Shown piece after piece: positions 11,691 to 27,700 of a DNA stretch of 64,000 bases. Below the pieces are notes generated by a model. It made no database searches and had not been told where the DNA came from. It worked only from the letters and a program-made list of their open reading frames with translations. Both the position numbers and the translations under genes were made by a program. The stretch comes from Labia minor. Its lineage: Eukaryota; Arthropoda; Insecta; Dermaptera; Spongiphoridae. Within the stretch, counting starts at the first letter, position 1; the number at the start of each line of letters is the position of its first letter. The stretch covers positions 49,014,296 to 49,078,295 of the forward strand of contig OY720346.1 of the NCBI GenBank assembly GCA_963082975.1, read 5' to 3'.

Positions 11691-14600
11691 CTGGAAATTA
11701 AAAAAAAATATATAAATTTTCTTCTTGATAAAATTTAACAAGAAATAATTTTGATAAATTATAATTTAATAATTATATTATATCTGGATTAATGATTATA
11801 TTTAAAATAATAACATTTTTAAATTTTTTGCTGAATTATAGATTATGTATAAAATAAATAACATATTGACATAAGGCTTAACGGAAGAAAAGATCAAATT
11901 AACATAAAATTCTCATATTTCTCAAGTTCAACCTAAAATTCAAAACAGTAACAAGGTTTTGAATGCCTTTTTTCTGAATTATCATTCTCAAGTCTAACTG
12001 TTTATCAATTAATTAAGGCATTAATAATAAAATGAGCCTAAAATCATTACTTAATGAAAATCGATAACCATTTTTATTAATAGTTCCCATAATTAAATAA
12101 TTTTTTTTATATCTGTCTATTCTACTATATAAACGAACTTGACAACTCCTGGTTCCGGAGTTTACAGGTTGAATTTCTCTGATTTTTAGTAAATAACGCG
12201 AATGGGTAAATGATATTTTTTTAAATCCAAACTCTAGAGCAAACTCATTACAGAATAAATATTGTTAAAAAATAAAAATAAAAATTACTTGTAGTCGTTG
12301 TTGTGCTTTAGGTACACCTTCTAATTGAGTCTCTAGATGTTCTTTCTCTTCTTTCAGTGTTAAACGAGCTCCGGAATCTAAAGAATCAAGCCTCCAGCCA
12401 CCTTGTCCATCAAATTGAAGTAAATGAGTATGGAATTTCCTAAAAAAAAAAAACAAAATAATTTTTGTTAGTTTTTGGGCTTTTTAAACAATTTGTATTA
12501 TAGGTTATGAGTATTTTTTATATTACATTTGTCTCTCTTTCTATAAAACTAATTAATAATTTACTGCACCATTATTTATTATTTATAACTTAAAAAATTA
12601 TTGCATTTGCTCTAAATTTCACACACAAGTCAACAACAATGTCAGCTGGAAAATTGTTAAATTGGATTATTTTATCTACTAAAAAACAATATATTATTAT
12701 AAATTGAAAATCCAAAATATTACTATTTTCGAAATGTAAAGATGTAAGTTTAGAAAATATGCTTAATTGACATTTTGACCTTTTAATAAACGATCGAATT
12801 GCATAATTCAATGATTAAATATGTCGAAAGAAGTGAAGGTCACAAAAGTATGTTCCTGTTTATTTGCTTTTTATTAAATAACGTTTAATTACTCTGGACA
12901 ATGTTCAACTTAGATAAGACTTCAGGTCAGAAAAAAAATAATACATCAAATCGAGGACCGAATTATATTTATGTATGTATAATAATAAAATTGAATGTCA
13001 ACTGCTATCGATCATTTTATAGTTCATATTAATTATATATGGAATAAAATTTATAATAAATAATGTACTTGGCTTATTAAATTATTTTATTTGTGCAAAA
13101 ACTACATACTACATTGGACATATAAAAAAAAATTATTAAAGTTAATAATTTAGAAATTCTATATACTAAAAGTTAGTGTAATAACCTGTTTTACTAGATA
13201 TATATTTATAAAAATAAATTAAACTAAAATTATTTGCATTTATGAGAGAAGTAAATTTTAGAAAGAACACAATGGTGCGCGAGGTCACTAGATTGAAATC
13301 CAATCATATTATTAAGGGATAATTAGCAGAGGATCTCTCAGCAACGATTACGATTGAGATGTACCTTCGAGACATTTTTTTCAACATATTATTAAAATGT
13401 AACAAAATCATTAAAGAAAATAGTGATTAATAATGAAAAAAATTCTTTATTCTAAAAGAATCTTCCTAAAAAATGTATTTATGTATCTTAATTTTTGTTT
13501 TATTTAATTAAATATATATTTATAAATCTAAATAGATCGAATATTTTACATACTTTTAGAAGATATTTCCAAACTTAAAGAGAGTAGAGTAAATATAAGT
13601 TATTCCATTGATAATGAATACAATTAAAAATATTTTCAAGAAGTTATGTTTAGTAAAATCTTAAAATTCTTAAAAGCCTAATTAAAATAAAATCGAGAGT
13701 TGGATCCAGTCTGCTCTATATATATATATATATATATTGGTCTTGAGGCGATATAGCAGTGGAGGGCTTTTTAATGCCACAAATCACCATTAATTCATTT
13801 GATTATTCATCTATTTAATGTGTTTATATCATTTAGTCGTAAGTGAATTACCATTATTTTTTTCCTTTTCCTTTTTTTCTCCATTTCGTTACTAACATTT
13901 ATTTATCTATTAATCATAATATAATAAACTAACCAGAGAGAAGGTCGATGAGTAATTGTAAGAAGAGTTATTCCTGCATCTTTGGCTGCCCTATATATAT
14001 CACTTTCAACATCGATACTAACAGCACTTGTACATTCATCAAGCAAAGCGAACCGAGGCCTAAAAAACAAAAATAAATAAAATAATAATAATCAATTGAC
14101 TATAGTACGAATAAATAAAATCTTTACAAAAAATGCATACTTATGATAAAAAAGTCTTGCCATTGCCATTCTTTGCTTTTCACCACCACTAAGAACATCC
14201 TTCCAATCTCCAGAAACCATCCAACCACCTTCACGTGTGATTATATGACTCAAATGAACTAATTCCAAAGATTTTGATAAATCATCCAGAGTAAGTCGTC
14301 GAGCCTTCATATCTTCCAAAGTGTCGGGGTAGATAAGCTGCTCTGCAAGTGTGCCTAATGTCATATAAGGCCTGTTGGAATATGAATAAAAATTGTTTTT
14401 TTTATTAATATGGATTTATGATTGATGAGAAATTTAATGATAATCATTTTTTTCTCAAATACAATTAATCAATATTATGATATAATTAACTAACAATGCA
14501 TTAATGGGCTTAAGAATATTAATTTGGCTAGATAAAGATTTAATATACTATATATAACAATGATATGTATTGATTAGGATTTTAGATAACAATTTTGTGA

Positions 14601-17600
14601 GACCCATTAATATTAAGGACCACAAATTAATGAAAATGTAATAGAATCCTATAATAAAAAACTTTTTCAATCTTTGATTAAGTTCCAATTGGGTTTGTAA
14701 TAAATGATTATAATATATTATATTAAAATTAATTAAACCTTTGAGGAATGTAGAACATTTCTGAATTAGAAGGTTTGTGAAGTTCACCAGCATAGATCGG
14801 CCAGAGTCCAGATAAAATTCGGAAAAGTGATGATTTTCCACATCCGTTTGGACCCGTTATAAGTAGATGCATGCCTGGCTCTAATTTTATTGTTAGAGAT
14901 GAACAGACAACATCACAATTGGGTGTTACAATTGGCACTTTGTCTAATGAAATTGTACCATCATTTGTTTCATGAATTACACCTAAAAATACCAAAAACA
15001 CATTAGTTTATTAATTATTTTATTAATAATTGTTTAATTTTTCTCTTATAAAGACAATCAATTAAAAGAAAATTTTTAAAAAAATTTTTAAAAAAATTTT
15101 TATATAAAAGTTACTTTTATTTTTGTAATAAGATTATGATAGTAATGGTATGCTGAGATTAGGTATTTATAATATCTATGTAATACTTAAAACAAGATTT
15201 CTGCCACACACAAACATACACACACACACTCAAACGTCAACGGTAAAACCACTTTTATGGGATCAGAATGACTTGAAACGGGGAGATCTGTTAAAATCAA
15301 ATCTCACTAGTGAACTGAAATTACAATAACTTAACTCTCAAAAAAACTTTTTTCGATTGTAAAGTAAAAATGATTTTTAAATTATAATGAAAATAATATA
15401 TTAATTGATATGAATGTGTATAAATTAAAGAAAATAAATAATATGTATTAGCACCTTTTGGTAGTGGCACTCCATTATCAAATTCTATAAGACAATTTGA
15501 TGATAATGCTAATCTTTGTTGACCAACTGTATTTCTTTTATAACGTCCATTACTTGCTTCTTCAAATACATTAAGCATATCACTTACTCTTTCTGTATAT
15601 CCGGCTAATTCTACAATTTCCTATTAAAACACAAAAAAAAAATATGAATATATCTTACTCGTATATTTAATAAATTCAATAAAATTATATATAATTAAAA
15701 TGTTTATTAATTATAAATGATTTTTCTATGAAAATGTTAAATAAAAATTCCCCATTTAAAATTAAAGAAATACTCTATTGGAATATTTATAATATAATAT
15801 GAAATTATGCGGCGGAATTTAAGAAGAGACGATAAATATTTATTTTCTTCTTTTGATTAGCATTCATTTTCATAAATACATAAAATTTAAAATATATGAT
15901 TAATTTAATTCAAAATTGAATTTATACGTTTCTCTATTTTGTCACTAAAATAGTAAATAGGGAGAGAGGAGAATGAAATGCTTCTTAACATTTGAATAAA
16001 ATATTTAAATATAATGATATTTTAAATGTATTTATAAATACATAATATTAAATGTTTTATTTAATTTATGTAATTTCATATAAAAAATTGTTTTTTCTCT
16101 TTTTTTCTAATTCATTTTCTAATTTAATTAAATTAAAATCAGAAATATAATTAAATGATAAAATTATCCATTGTTGAAGCCAATTGAAATACCACAGATA
16201 AGAGAGTAAGAGAGGGGGTTTGAACTTGAATATAGGAATATTGAATAAATAATTTATGGAATTATTTTTTAATATTTCAAAGTCATAATTTGTTATTGAT
16301 ACCTTATAGGAAGACATGAGTCTTTCAACTGCGTCAGCACCTGATACAAGCAGGTTTTTCGCAGTAGTAAAATATTGCGTTCGTTCGCTAACTCCATGAT
16401 CAGATGAACCGGTTTTATCATCTTCTAAAACAAAAAAACAAAAAAATCAATGAGAAGCGAACATAAATTAATAATATTAGATCAGACACTTATAGTCTTA
16501 AAATAATTCATAATAATTAATATAATTTTATATTATTGAACAACAAAATCTTTACTATATGAATAAGTGTGTGAAAAAGTTAAATAATTTCAGAATTAAT
16601 GAATTAAAAGAAAAATATTTTAAAGGGCTGAAATTAACTTAATACAATCCAATTTGATATTGATGACCCCATCTTATTTTCTTTCATTTTAATTTTAATT
16701 TAATTAACAAAAAAAAAAGAGAAATAAAAATAAATGAAAATGAATTGATTTTAAATGTTGTGCAAATATGTATAAGAATGTTTTAATATTAGAAAAGTCC
16801 AGGTATGACAATTGTTAGATTAGTATAATCTATTGAAAGATAAAAAGTAAAAACAAATACAAAATTTGAAAATCAATTTATATTGTCAGCTTTATTACAT
16901 ATATAATATATATTAAATTAATAACATTTATACATACTTTTTCCACCTGCAAGTATTGGAAGTGAAACCATAATCATTCCAGTACCAGACCATACATATT
17001 TCATTAGGAACTGTTCCAACATCACATACCATAATCGTTGAGTAAAAATTATATTCATTTGTTTAACAAGAGAAGAATAGGCTGAAGTGAGATTTGCCAA
17101 TTCTACCTAAAATACAAAAGAAAAAAAAATAATACAATTATTAAAATGCTTACAAATTACATATTATATATTATTATATAGCTAGTGCAAATAAATAGTT
17201 GTAATTTAACCTTATTATAAGAAAAATAATTGTATATATGTATTTCATATTTATAAAAGGAAATTACTTATGTTAAATATTATATACAGGAGGATTTTGA
17301 GCTAAAGTCCCTTTACAGAAAATGTTAAATGTTTTTTTCTTAATTTCAGTAATTAATTCCTGAACAGGTTTTAATCAATATCAAAGAATAATAAAATTAT
17401 TTAATTTGTTTTTTTAATTTGACTTATAAATTATACAAATATATTATTATAACTCTTATAAAAATTTTATTTTAGGAAAATAGGATTTGCCTAGGCAAAA
17501 GCCATTTGACTAAATTTTTGTTGGGCAAATAGCTTTAACTATTACAGTAGCCAATTAAGAAATTATTCAAAATTTTTTTTGTTCTTTATTGTATATTTAT

Positions 17601-18159
17601 CTAACTTCAGCTTTCAGTGCAGTTTTGAGTTCTCTAAATTAATTTTAAATACTAAAATTCTAAATTTATTTTCCTAAAATTATTATTTGCCTATATAGGT
17701 GGAAAAAATTCGGGAGTGTCCTCCCCTAGACTTTCCCGCACATAAATAGGTAATTAGGTTATTATTATTATGTTTTAACAACAATAAAAATAAACAAACT
17801 AATTAATTTAAATTATAAAGTAAAATGGTTTAACACTATTATATATATTTATAATTTACACCTAACGCTACTTGTATAGGTAAAATGTCACTTCCGGTAG
17901 TCAAATCATAATGAAATTTGGTATCTGAATTTTTTTCCTATTTTTAAATCTATAAACAAAATATGAAGCAAATATCTCGAAGCAAACTGGTACTTTACTT
18001 GAAAGGTAAACGCAACCAGTGTAGGTAAAGTACCACTTCCGGTTAACCGATTTTGACGAAATTTTGATAGAAATCTACAAACTGTGAATAATATCGGTGT
18101 ACCAAATTTCGAAGTCCTAGCTTGTGATTAGTTTTTGAGTAAATTTGCTTACAGACATT

Positions 18160-18192
<33 letters not shown>

Positions 18193-21100
18193 GACATAAT
18201 TCGAAAAATGGTATTTTCCGACTCAGGGAGGTCTAAAACGTCAAGATCTATCGAAATCTCAAAGTCGAAATTTTTGACGATTCCAATACTTCCCTTATAC
18301 GAAGTATGCGGGAAAGTAAAAAAGAAACAATTGAATTGAAAATTTATATAGTTTAATTTTGACATTTCCGAGGAAGTATAAAGCACCATAAAATCATTTG
18401 TGTTAATTAAAAACAATTATAAGTAATTATAAATAAATAAATAATTTGTATGCAAAAATCTAAATGTTTTAAGTTTACCTAGCACAACTATTTCATATTT
18501 TTTTTTTATATTATTTTCTTTTCCGTTAGTGTATTTATCTAATCAAATGATAAATTTTCATCATTCATAAAACGAAATGAGAGTATATAAGTTGAAATAT
18601 GTTATTAAATAAGACTACTTTATTTATATATTAAAAATAAAACTAAAGAATTTTGAGTAAATTATATTTGTTAATATACTTATATAATTTTACATTTTTT
18701 TGTGAGACTTTAAATTAAACAATAAACATCCTTTTTTTAAATATAACATAATTGTGGAAAATTTCAAGTTAATTATTCAGAAATTAGAAATTTTAATTTC
18801 AACATCACTTCGGGGTTGCCCATGTAAGCTGGGTGGAGGTAAAATAATAAGCTCAGGATCTAATATTGAATAAAATTGTGACTTTTAAAAATTTATTAGT
18901 ATTTTGTAAAAATTAATAAGTTGAATGTTTTATAGCGGTAATTTATTTTGATATAGAACTCACAAGTTCTCAAAAGGAAGTCAAGCAATTCTAAACTCAA
19001 GTGGCAAAATTAATATAATTCACACAAACGTAAACAATTGATATTATTATTATTAACAATTAATTAAATAACTAATTAATCTACTTTTTTAATATTAATT
19101 TAATTTCCAAAAAAAGTTATTAAATTGCATATGAAAAAAAATTAATTTAATTAATTATTAAAAAAAATATTTAATTAATAATATTTAAGCAAATTTTTAG
19201 TTTATTTTCCCAATACATTGTAGTATATCCAACTATATCCAAATATATGTATTGAAAAGTCAAATGTATAAAAACTTTATTAATTTACTTTTGTTTTAAT
19301 ATTTTCAATTATTTTAAAGAAATTTAAATAAATAATTTAAAAAAATGATTGCCCTTCAAAAGATTTCTAAAAATTTTAAAATCTCCAGAAAAATATTAAA
19401 AAATTTTACTTATGAATTTAAAAGAATATAAATAAATACAAAAAGTTGTGTCTGTATCATTTTAGTTGGCCTAAATTAAATTTCCATTGATATAAAATGT
19501 TTTTGTTGAAATAATTTTTTTTTTTCATTTATATATATTTATATATGAAAAGTACATTCAATAGTTGAAAATTTTATCTTAATAAAAAGATAATGATAGA
19601 TTCTTATATATTGTCAGTAAATACTAATTTAGCTGTATCATCGTTTTAAAAATTTAAACTTTCATTATTTTAAGTCATAGCGGGAGGCCAATTGATCAAA
19701 TTTCACTTTTCAATTTATTTATTTATTTATTTTTGTACAATTTCCTTCATGTTTACGTTATGCCCCCAAGAGACGGAAAAGTGACCCATTCACAGCTGCA
19801 TCTACAGAATTTATATTTTTTTTTATTCTTCCTTTCACTTAGATCAATTTATAAATTTATATATTTAGTTAATACCAAAATAGTTCTTCTAATTTACGTC
19901 AATTATTTATTATATAAAATTATATATATATATACGCCAATATACCGTATATTGCAATATTTATTTGTAACTACCTAAGGTAGGCTAAATCGGTCACATA
20001 ATCTAAGATATATCGTCTTGGTAATTGTTTAAAAAAACGGAAGCTTCAGGGATTTAAATAAAACTTTACCAGTAGATTTAATTCTAAGTAACTATTAAGT
20101 TAGCAAATGGTTCGGTCCCTTATAGTTTCCGAAAAAAAATTATTAAAATTTACATATAAATCCATCAGTTTAGATACCATGTTTTATTTATTTGGCCAGT
20201 AGAGGACTTCACTAATTTTCAGGGAGGGAGGTTGAGTTCGGTTTGGATATAAGAAAATTACAAAATTAATTAATTAAATAATTTTACTATATTCAAACTA
20301 AATCGAAAAAAACTTAAATTAGTGAATAAGCGAATAACTAGTGAATTAGTCAATAAAACATTACTAAAAGGCTGCTCATTTGGACGTTTATAACTAGTTT
20401 ATCTGTCAAATTTTAACAATTTTTATCTCAGAAACTAGAAGCGACCGAGAAATTTTGCATAAGGAAAGTTTCTTTAGAATTAAAAAAGGAATCTACTGGT
20501 AGTTTTAACCTAATATCTGAATCTTCCGTTTTGGTAAACAATTATTATCATATTTAGTCGAGAATAGTACGTTTTGAATGCCCAACAATTAAAATTGTTA
20601 TATATTAAGTATTATATAATGTGGAATATAATTTAATTCGACATATTCTGTAAAATTTAAAAATGCAAAATTTCAACTGAAATTGCATTAATCTAAACAG
20701 AATGCAAAAAATAAATAAATAATAAAAGATAATTTAAAATAATGAGTTAATATTTTTTTTTTAAATTTTTAAAATAATTATCGGTCATCATTATGAAACT
20801 AGACGGATCAGCTGTTTTAAAATGCAATAAACAAATGTAAGATGTTTTTTTTTAAAACTAATTGCCTATGTTAGTAAATCTCAGAAAAATTTCAAAACAT
20901 TACAATCTTAGAAGCAGTATATCTTACAAAAAATTTCAAATTATTATTCATTGACGAAATATTTGTTGATAACACATTTTAGATAAATATATAAAAAGAT
21001 TTCTTTTGTTTCTATAATTAAAGAAATCATTGATAAAGTTTAATTTCCTTATCTACAAAAAAGTACTTAAAATTTTCATTTAAAATTAATATATTCAAAC

Positions 21101-21700
21101 GTAAAAATAAAACAATAAATAAATTCCATTCATAAGTTTACCGTTAAAATTTTATTATTATTTTTTATTTATTTAAATATTTAAATGTCCATTTGTGGGA
21201 TCTAATCTTTCACATTTCACTCATTGTTTACTATTTGCAAGTATTTATCTAAAAAAGGTGTTTTCAGGGGTTATGGTGCCCATTTTACCTTTGCTTAACA
21301 TTGAAAATTTAGTAAGTCGAGGGAAATATTAATATTCACAGACTTGTGTAAATATATTATTTAAGTTATCTACTTTTTTTAATTCCCAAAACATACCTAA
21401 TTGAATATTTAAATATTTCAACTTTATGAGTTTTAATTTTTTTATTATTTAAACCATATCCCCCACATCTCGCCGGCGCAATATTACCACCCCTGTGTGG
21501 GATATTGCGCAAAAGTTGACTTTTTACTTTCCCGCATACTTCGTATAAGGGAAGTATTGGAATCGTCAAAAATTTCGACTTCGAGATTTCGATAGATCTT
21601 GACGTTTTAGACCTCCCTGAGTCGGAAAATACCATTTTTCGAATTATGTCTGTGTGTGTGTATGTATGTATGTATGTATGTATGTATGTATGTATGTATG

Positions 21701-21731
<31 letters not shown>

Positions 21732-24700
21732 TGTCTGTAAGCAAATTTACTCAAAAACTAATCAAGCTAGGACTTCGAAATTTGGTACACCGATATTATT
21801 CACAGTTTGTAGATTTCTATCAAAATTTCGTCAAAATCGGTTAACCGGAAGTGGTACTTTACCTACACTGGTTGCGTTTACCTTTCAAGTAAAGTACCAG
21901 TTTGCTTCGAGATATTTGCTTCATATTTTGTATATAGATTTAAAAATATGAAAAAAATTGAGATACCAAATTTCATCATGATCTGACTACCGGAAGTGAC
22001 ATTTTACCTATACAAGTAGCGTTTCTTTTTTACCGACCGACGATAGTAAGGGAGGTATTGTTTTCACACCAAATTTCACCTATGGATATTTTTAGGTACC
22101 AAGTTTACACATTCTAAATATTCATTCACAACTCTTTATACCTATTTATATGCGGGAAAGTCTAGGGGAGGACACTCCCGCTTATTTATTTTTGTAAATT
22201 TTAGTAGTTGTTATTATATAAGAAAATAAAGCTGTAATTTATGCTATAAGTACCTAATAGTCCTATTTGACACCAATAATAATGTCATAAATGGTATTAT
22301 CGTTTGAAATTTGGCAAAAACCTGAATTGTGTGTCATATTCTTCGGTTTTAATTTATATATATTATAAATTGGATGGTTTTTCATATCATACAAAATTGT
22401 CAATGAATAAAAAAAATAATATATATTTAAAATTGATTTTTATATACTTTATGTCCTCCATAGAAAGCAATTTCTTCTGAATTTGTGATAACCCGGGAGT
22501 GGATGCTTCGTAGATATCCTTTTCGATTTGCTTCCTCAGCAACTAGTGTACCAAACCGTGGACTTACAACTTTTAAAATCTGCCCTGTTGTCACAATAAC
22601 GACGGTTGCGAGCAATGGTCCTAGAAAGAAAAAAAAATAAATAAAATATTATAAAAACAAAGATTAAAAAAAAATTATAATAAAACAAATCAAAATGTAT
22701 CATTTTGACTTATCAAAGATAGAAAATTATCTTATTGAATAAAAAAAATAATAAGATAAATGCTAACCATTAAAAAATGGGAAAAATGGGGAATTTTATA
22801 AGCTTTCATTTAATAATAAGTTTTATAGTTATGAATTATAAAATATAAAGTATTTTTTTTTAAAACAAGTTTTCAATTAATTTCATATATATGATATGAT
22901 ATGTGTGTAGATGAACATGATAGCGTTAATCCGACAGAGCTTCACAGCTTGACAACTCTTTCTAGAATCATTAATTATTTATTTATAATCAATTTAATCT
23001 ATAAACAAATTTATAAAAAGACAAACAAATTTTATATATTATAAATAAAGTTCTGAAATTGTTCACAATGGAATTTATTTATTTTTTTTGGTCCACTTTA
23101 ATAAGCCTGACATTTATTTTGGTTCTTCTTATATTAAGAAAGCCAAAGTTATACCAATTCACTTCTATTACTCATAACATAGAGTTCATTTATTCACAAG
23201 ATTAAGAAAGAATTAAAAAGTTCTAATCTTAAAAGTAATAAAGATGGATTATATTAATATGATTCCTCTTCAAGAATTAAATTTTACTTTTATATTTTAT
23301 TCATATCTATTTTCAAACTAACTATCTACATTATTCAATATTATATTTATCTATAAATTAATAATAATAAAAATGAGGAAATTTAAATATTTCTTAATTC
23401 ACATGCAATATTATTTTTCTTGACAGAGGTCATGGATAAACTTCAGCGATCCCACTCTCATTTTTAGATTAGATAATAATCTTTTCTTAAACAAAAAGCA
23501 ACAAATATTCACAACCCCTTTATCATAAACTGTAAAAGAATTATATAAATGCAAAAATAAATATTTTGTATTAAAAAAAAGAAATATATAATTATAGTTT
23601 ATTTTGGTAAATTAGTTTTATTGATTCAATTAGTAAAGTTGAAAAAATATATTGTTTAAAATTATATTAAATTCATGCATATTGCATATGAAGCCCCACA
23701 TATTTTCCAAACGTTTATAGAAATCTATGTTCGTAAGATAAAAATATGCCTCTACACTAGAAATGGGCAAGAATACTTCATTCCATGTAATTGTTCATCA
23801 TTTTTTTTTTTTTGGAAATTGAAGTTAAATATCGATATGTGGTTATATTAAAATGTCTAGCAATTGATCAAAAGTTAATAAAAAATAACATGTAACTTAA
23901 AAATATCATAAAGTGTCTATTATTAAGGATATTTTGATTTATAGTTATTGCACAATCATCTAGAAGTTCTTGATGATTCTCACAGAATTTTGATACACCA
24001 TCTTTCAACATTGTTAAATGTCTATCTCTTATCAATACTATTTATATCATTGGATTAAATTTTGGGGAATGTATATATATATAATAATTTTGTGAATTAA
24101 AAATGACCAACATTATTAGAAAAGAATTGATTTTATGTAAATGAAGATATTATTTATTGTATTATATTTTTAAAATTATTGTTTTTATTTTGTTTTTTTT
24201 TTTAAAAAATAATAATCTTAATATTATATAATAGTCCTAATCCGAAATTCTCGGAAATCGTGTTAATATTTCAAGTAAAAGTTAATTTTTATATTTTTCT
24301 TATATACTACTCTGAAACATTCAATGAACTGAATATATGATTTTATTTATTGAGCATAAAATAATTAATTATTTTATATCATTTAAATATTAAGAATGTG
24401 TGTGTGTGAAATAATTTAAAAATAAAGTTTTTCCCGGATAATATATGATAATATACCCAATAATATTAAGAATAATAAGGATTAAATGAAAGACTAATTA
24501 CTATTATTTTAGTTTAATTAATGATAGTGTCATCAAAAGTCACTACCGTATATTTATTTTTAATGATATCATATATGCATGTATTATATATTGATTGCAG
24601 TTTAAACAGACACATTTATTACTTCTCACCAACCTGATAATAAATAAATGTGATAATCATATTATATTTAATTCAGATAATGATTAAATAAATAATAAAT

Positions 24701-27700
24701 ATAAAATCCTAATTATTATTTTAATTATTATTATTATTGTTATTTTTATAGCTACTAATAGGTAGTAGTATAACAGTAAGTTTTTAAATATTTATGTACT
24801 ATAATTTATTTTCCTGTCATATATGTATGTTATTGATTTTTTTTTCTAATAAAAGCTCTCTTATCGATAGTAACCTTGCATGAAATTAGGCCAATATTAT
24901 TATACTAGCACAAAAATATTTGTTTTTAACATTGTACTATCATTTAGAAATATTTTTTGTGTTAATATACATTACTAAAAAGATATATAATTTTCCAAAT
25001 AATACCATCCATAAATAATATTTATAAAATAAAATTAAAAAATTTATTGAAAAAAATGTTTTTTATTTAGTAGATTGTTTAATATTTGCTAAAAATGGAA
25101 ATATCTAAAAATCTAAAAAAAAAAATATACATAAATAAAATATAGGAATTAATGATGATGAATTTATATAGTGAAGTTTTTTTTTTAATATTGTGATAGT
25201 GGTATTAAAATTATGCTAATATTTATTTAAATGCCTCTAATAAATAAAGTTTAATAATGTTTATTAAGAAGAAGTTTTTTTTTAAAATCGGGTAGTGTTA
25301 AATTTGTTAACAATTTTAATTATTATATTTGATTACAAAAAAAAGAACTTAGGAAATAAATAAATACTTTGGAAATATAAGTATGTATATAATTTGAAAT
25401 GATATATAAATAATATAAATAGTGAATCTTATATTTTTGTTAAATCTGAGTTACAAAGATTAATCTAAACAAAGATTTCAGTTTAACATAATTTTTCAAG
25501 AAAGAGAATTTTTAAATATCCATATTTTTAATTTTAATGGGTAATTTTTTGAAATATAAAATATGAACAATACCATATTTTTATATTCATCTCTACATAG
25601 ATGTTTGTGAACATTATAAATTAACAATGAAAATATTTTGGGGAAAATTGATTACAACGGTAATCAGGACCACAAGAACATAAGAACAATTCAAAAAAAT
25701 AAATAAAAATTCCTAATTTCATAATTTCAACAAAAATGTACTTTTGAAGTATTGTTAAAATATTACCATCATATAAAATAAACTAATTTGCTACTGTTGA
25801 ATTCACTAGGGCCATAGAAAGGGACAAAAAAATATTCAGATATTTTAAGGAGTTAATAAAAATAAAATTAAAAAATAAATCATAATATATTATATGGTTA
25901 AATAAATCGACTGAAATTTTATTTATTTATGTTAACTAGTGTTTTTTTAAATTTATTCTGAAATATGAATAAGTACCTACACATTATATTTTTTTTAATA
26001 AGTTAGCTTATTTTATGTATAATCATTAAAAAGACTGAAAATTGCAAAGTTAAATAATATGTATTAAGATGTTTTGATTATTAGAATCTTTTTATACGAT
26101 TTTTATTAACTTCACTTTTCTGTCTGTCTGTAATTTTAAAAATATGTAATTGGATTTGATTCCACTTCTAGTTGAACGATTTTGCTCAAATTTGAAATGT
26201 ATATTGAAAGTCGATGACACTGCAATAAATAAAAATAAATATTTTGAATTTTTCAAAAATACGGTTTTTTAAAATTTGTGAGTTTAAATCAGTGGTTTAT
26301 ATCGACCCCAGGGGTCTATGGCGAACTGCAAGGTCTACGCCAGAAAATAAATTGGGGGACTACGATATTTACTAAAATTTTACAAAAATCAATTTCAATA
26401 GGGGGTCTACCCAAATCCGAAAAACATGGCAAGGAGTCTACGACAAAAAAGTTTGGGAACCTATGGTTTAAATCAGAGGTTCCCAATCCTTTCTGGTTTG
26501 CGGCTCCATTAAAACATCAGATTTTTATAAAAAAAAATGTACTTTCTTGACAAATTGGAAAACTTTCCTTTTTTAAAAGCGATTACCCATTTAACAGCGA
26601 AAAATTAAAAAGCTTACAAGATTGTTGGGGCAAAATTTCGAGTATTAGAAAATTAAATTGAATATTTCACGGCTTCCCTGGCAGCCACGGCTCTCATTTT
26701 GGGAATCACTGGTTTTAATACAATGTTATATTTATATTTACAATTTTTTTATATTTTCTATTTTCTATACATTTTCTAAACAATGTGCTTGTGTTCTGTG
26801 ATACTGAAAAGAACTCAGTGCCGCATAATACACGGCAGTCATTTGATTATTACAGCAAAAATGAAACGGAAAGATGATATATTTATTGCTTCATCTGCAG
26901 AATTTATTTTTTTATGCAACTTTTCATTTTTATCAAGTAATGAATTTATATTTTCATTTTACACCGGTAATTTTTTTTATAATAAATTTGATACTACTTT
27001 AATACTTATATAATAAATGAGCCATTTGAAAGTGTCCTAAGCCAATTCTTTGAAAAATAATTAGATTATTATTGGTCCATAATAAAATTGATTATTAATG
27101 TGGTGTTTTTTTCACTAGTTTTACATTACTTATGAAATAAACAGCACAATTATCGTTGCCAACCATTAAAAATAAATAGTGTCATCGCATCCAAGAGAGG
27201 ATGAATGATTGACGAGCCATAATGGGATCTATAGATTAATGCAAATATAATTTTATTAGAAAAATGTTTGTTAAATCATACATCACATCTTTTATTTATA
27301 CAATGTATATTTATATTTAATAATTAATGAAATTAAAAAAAACTTTACGAATATTTTATGATTAAAAACTTATTAGAAACCGTAAGAAGAGATTTTAAAG
27401 GAAATAAAAAACAGATTCATAAAATAACTTTTTTAATAAATGATCTCAAGCAATAAAGGAAAATACCACAACGTTGAAATTCTTATTTTAATTAAATATC
27501 ACACCTGTCGAACTTCAGGTTGAATTGCAGAACCTCGCCAAGTTCATGAAATTTAATAAAAAGAATTTATATATATATATAATTTTTATAATAATATAAA
27601 AGATAATTTGATATGTGACTATCTAAAAAAATCACTGAGACTAAAATAATAAATGTATGTCAAAATTGAATAGACAATTTATATTAATGTTTTTACCGAC

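Larger units (their letters stand above)
21521..22180 (+). mobile_element. HINE-like family A, copy A2, with a family C stub inside
   Basis: T-run and ACTTTCCCGCATAC at 21526, a long (TATG)n array (21655-21730), AAATTTGGTACACCG, then the 3' repeat TATGCGGGAAAGTCTAGG and hairpin GGGAG-GACA-CTCCC ending at 22180. Between about 22026 and 22130 the usual family A sequence is replaced by the first 60-70 bp of family C (TTTACCGACCGACGATAG...). Located in ABCD intron B-C about 270 bp downstream (in gene sense) of exon B. Confidence 0.65.

Noticed and set aside
12121-12240. A Helitron 5' end at TCTACTATATAAACGAACTT
   Set aside because: Only the first bases resemble H3; no further match and no 3' end were found.
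21480-21490. AATATTAC, like the origin nonanucleotide of circular Rep DNA viruses
   Set aside because: The motif is in the stem and not the loop of the hairpin, and no Rep gene is near; coincidence is likely.
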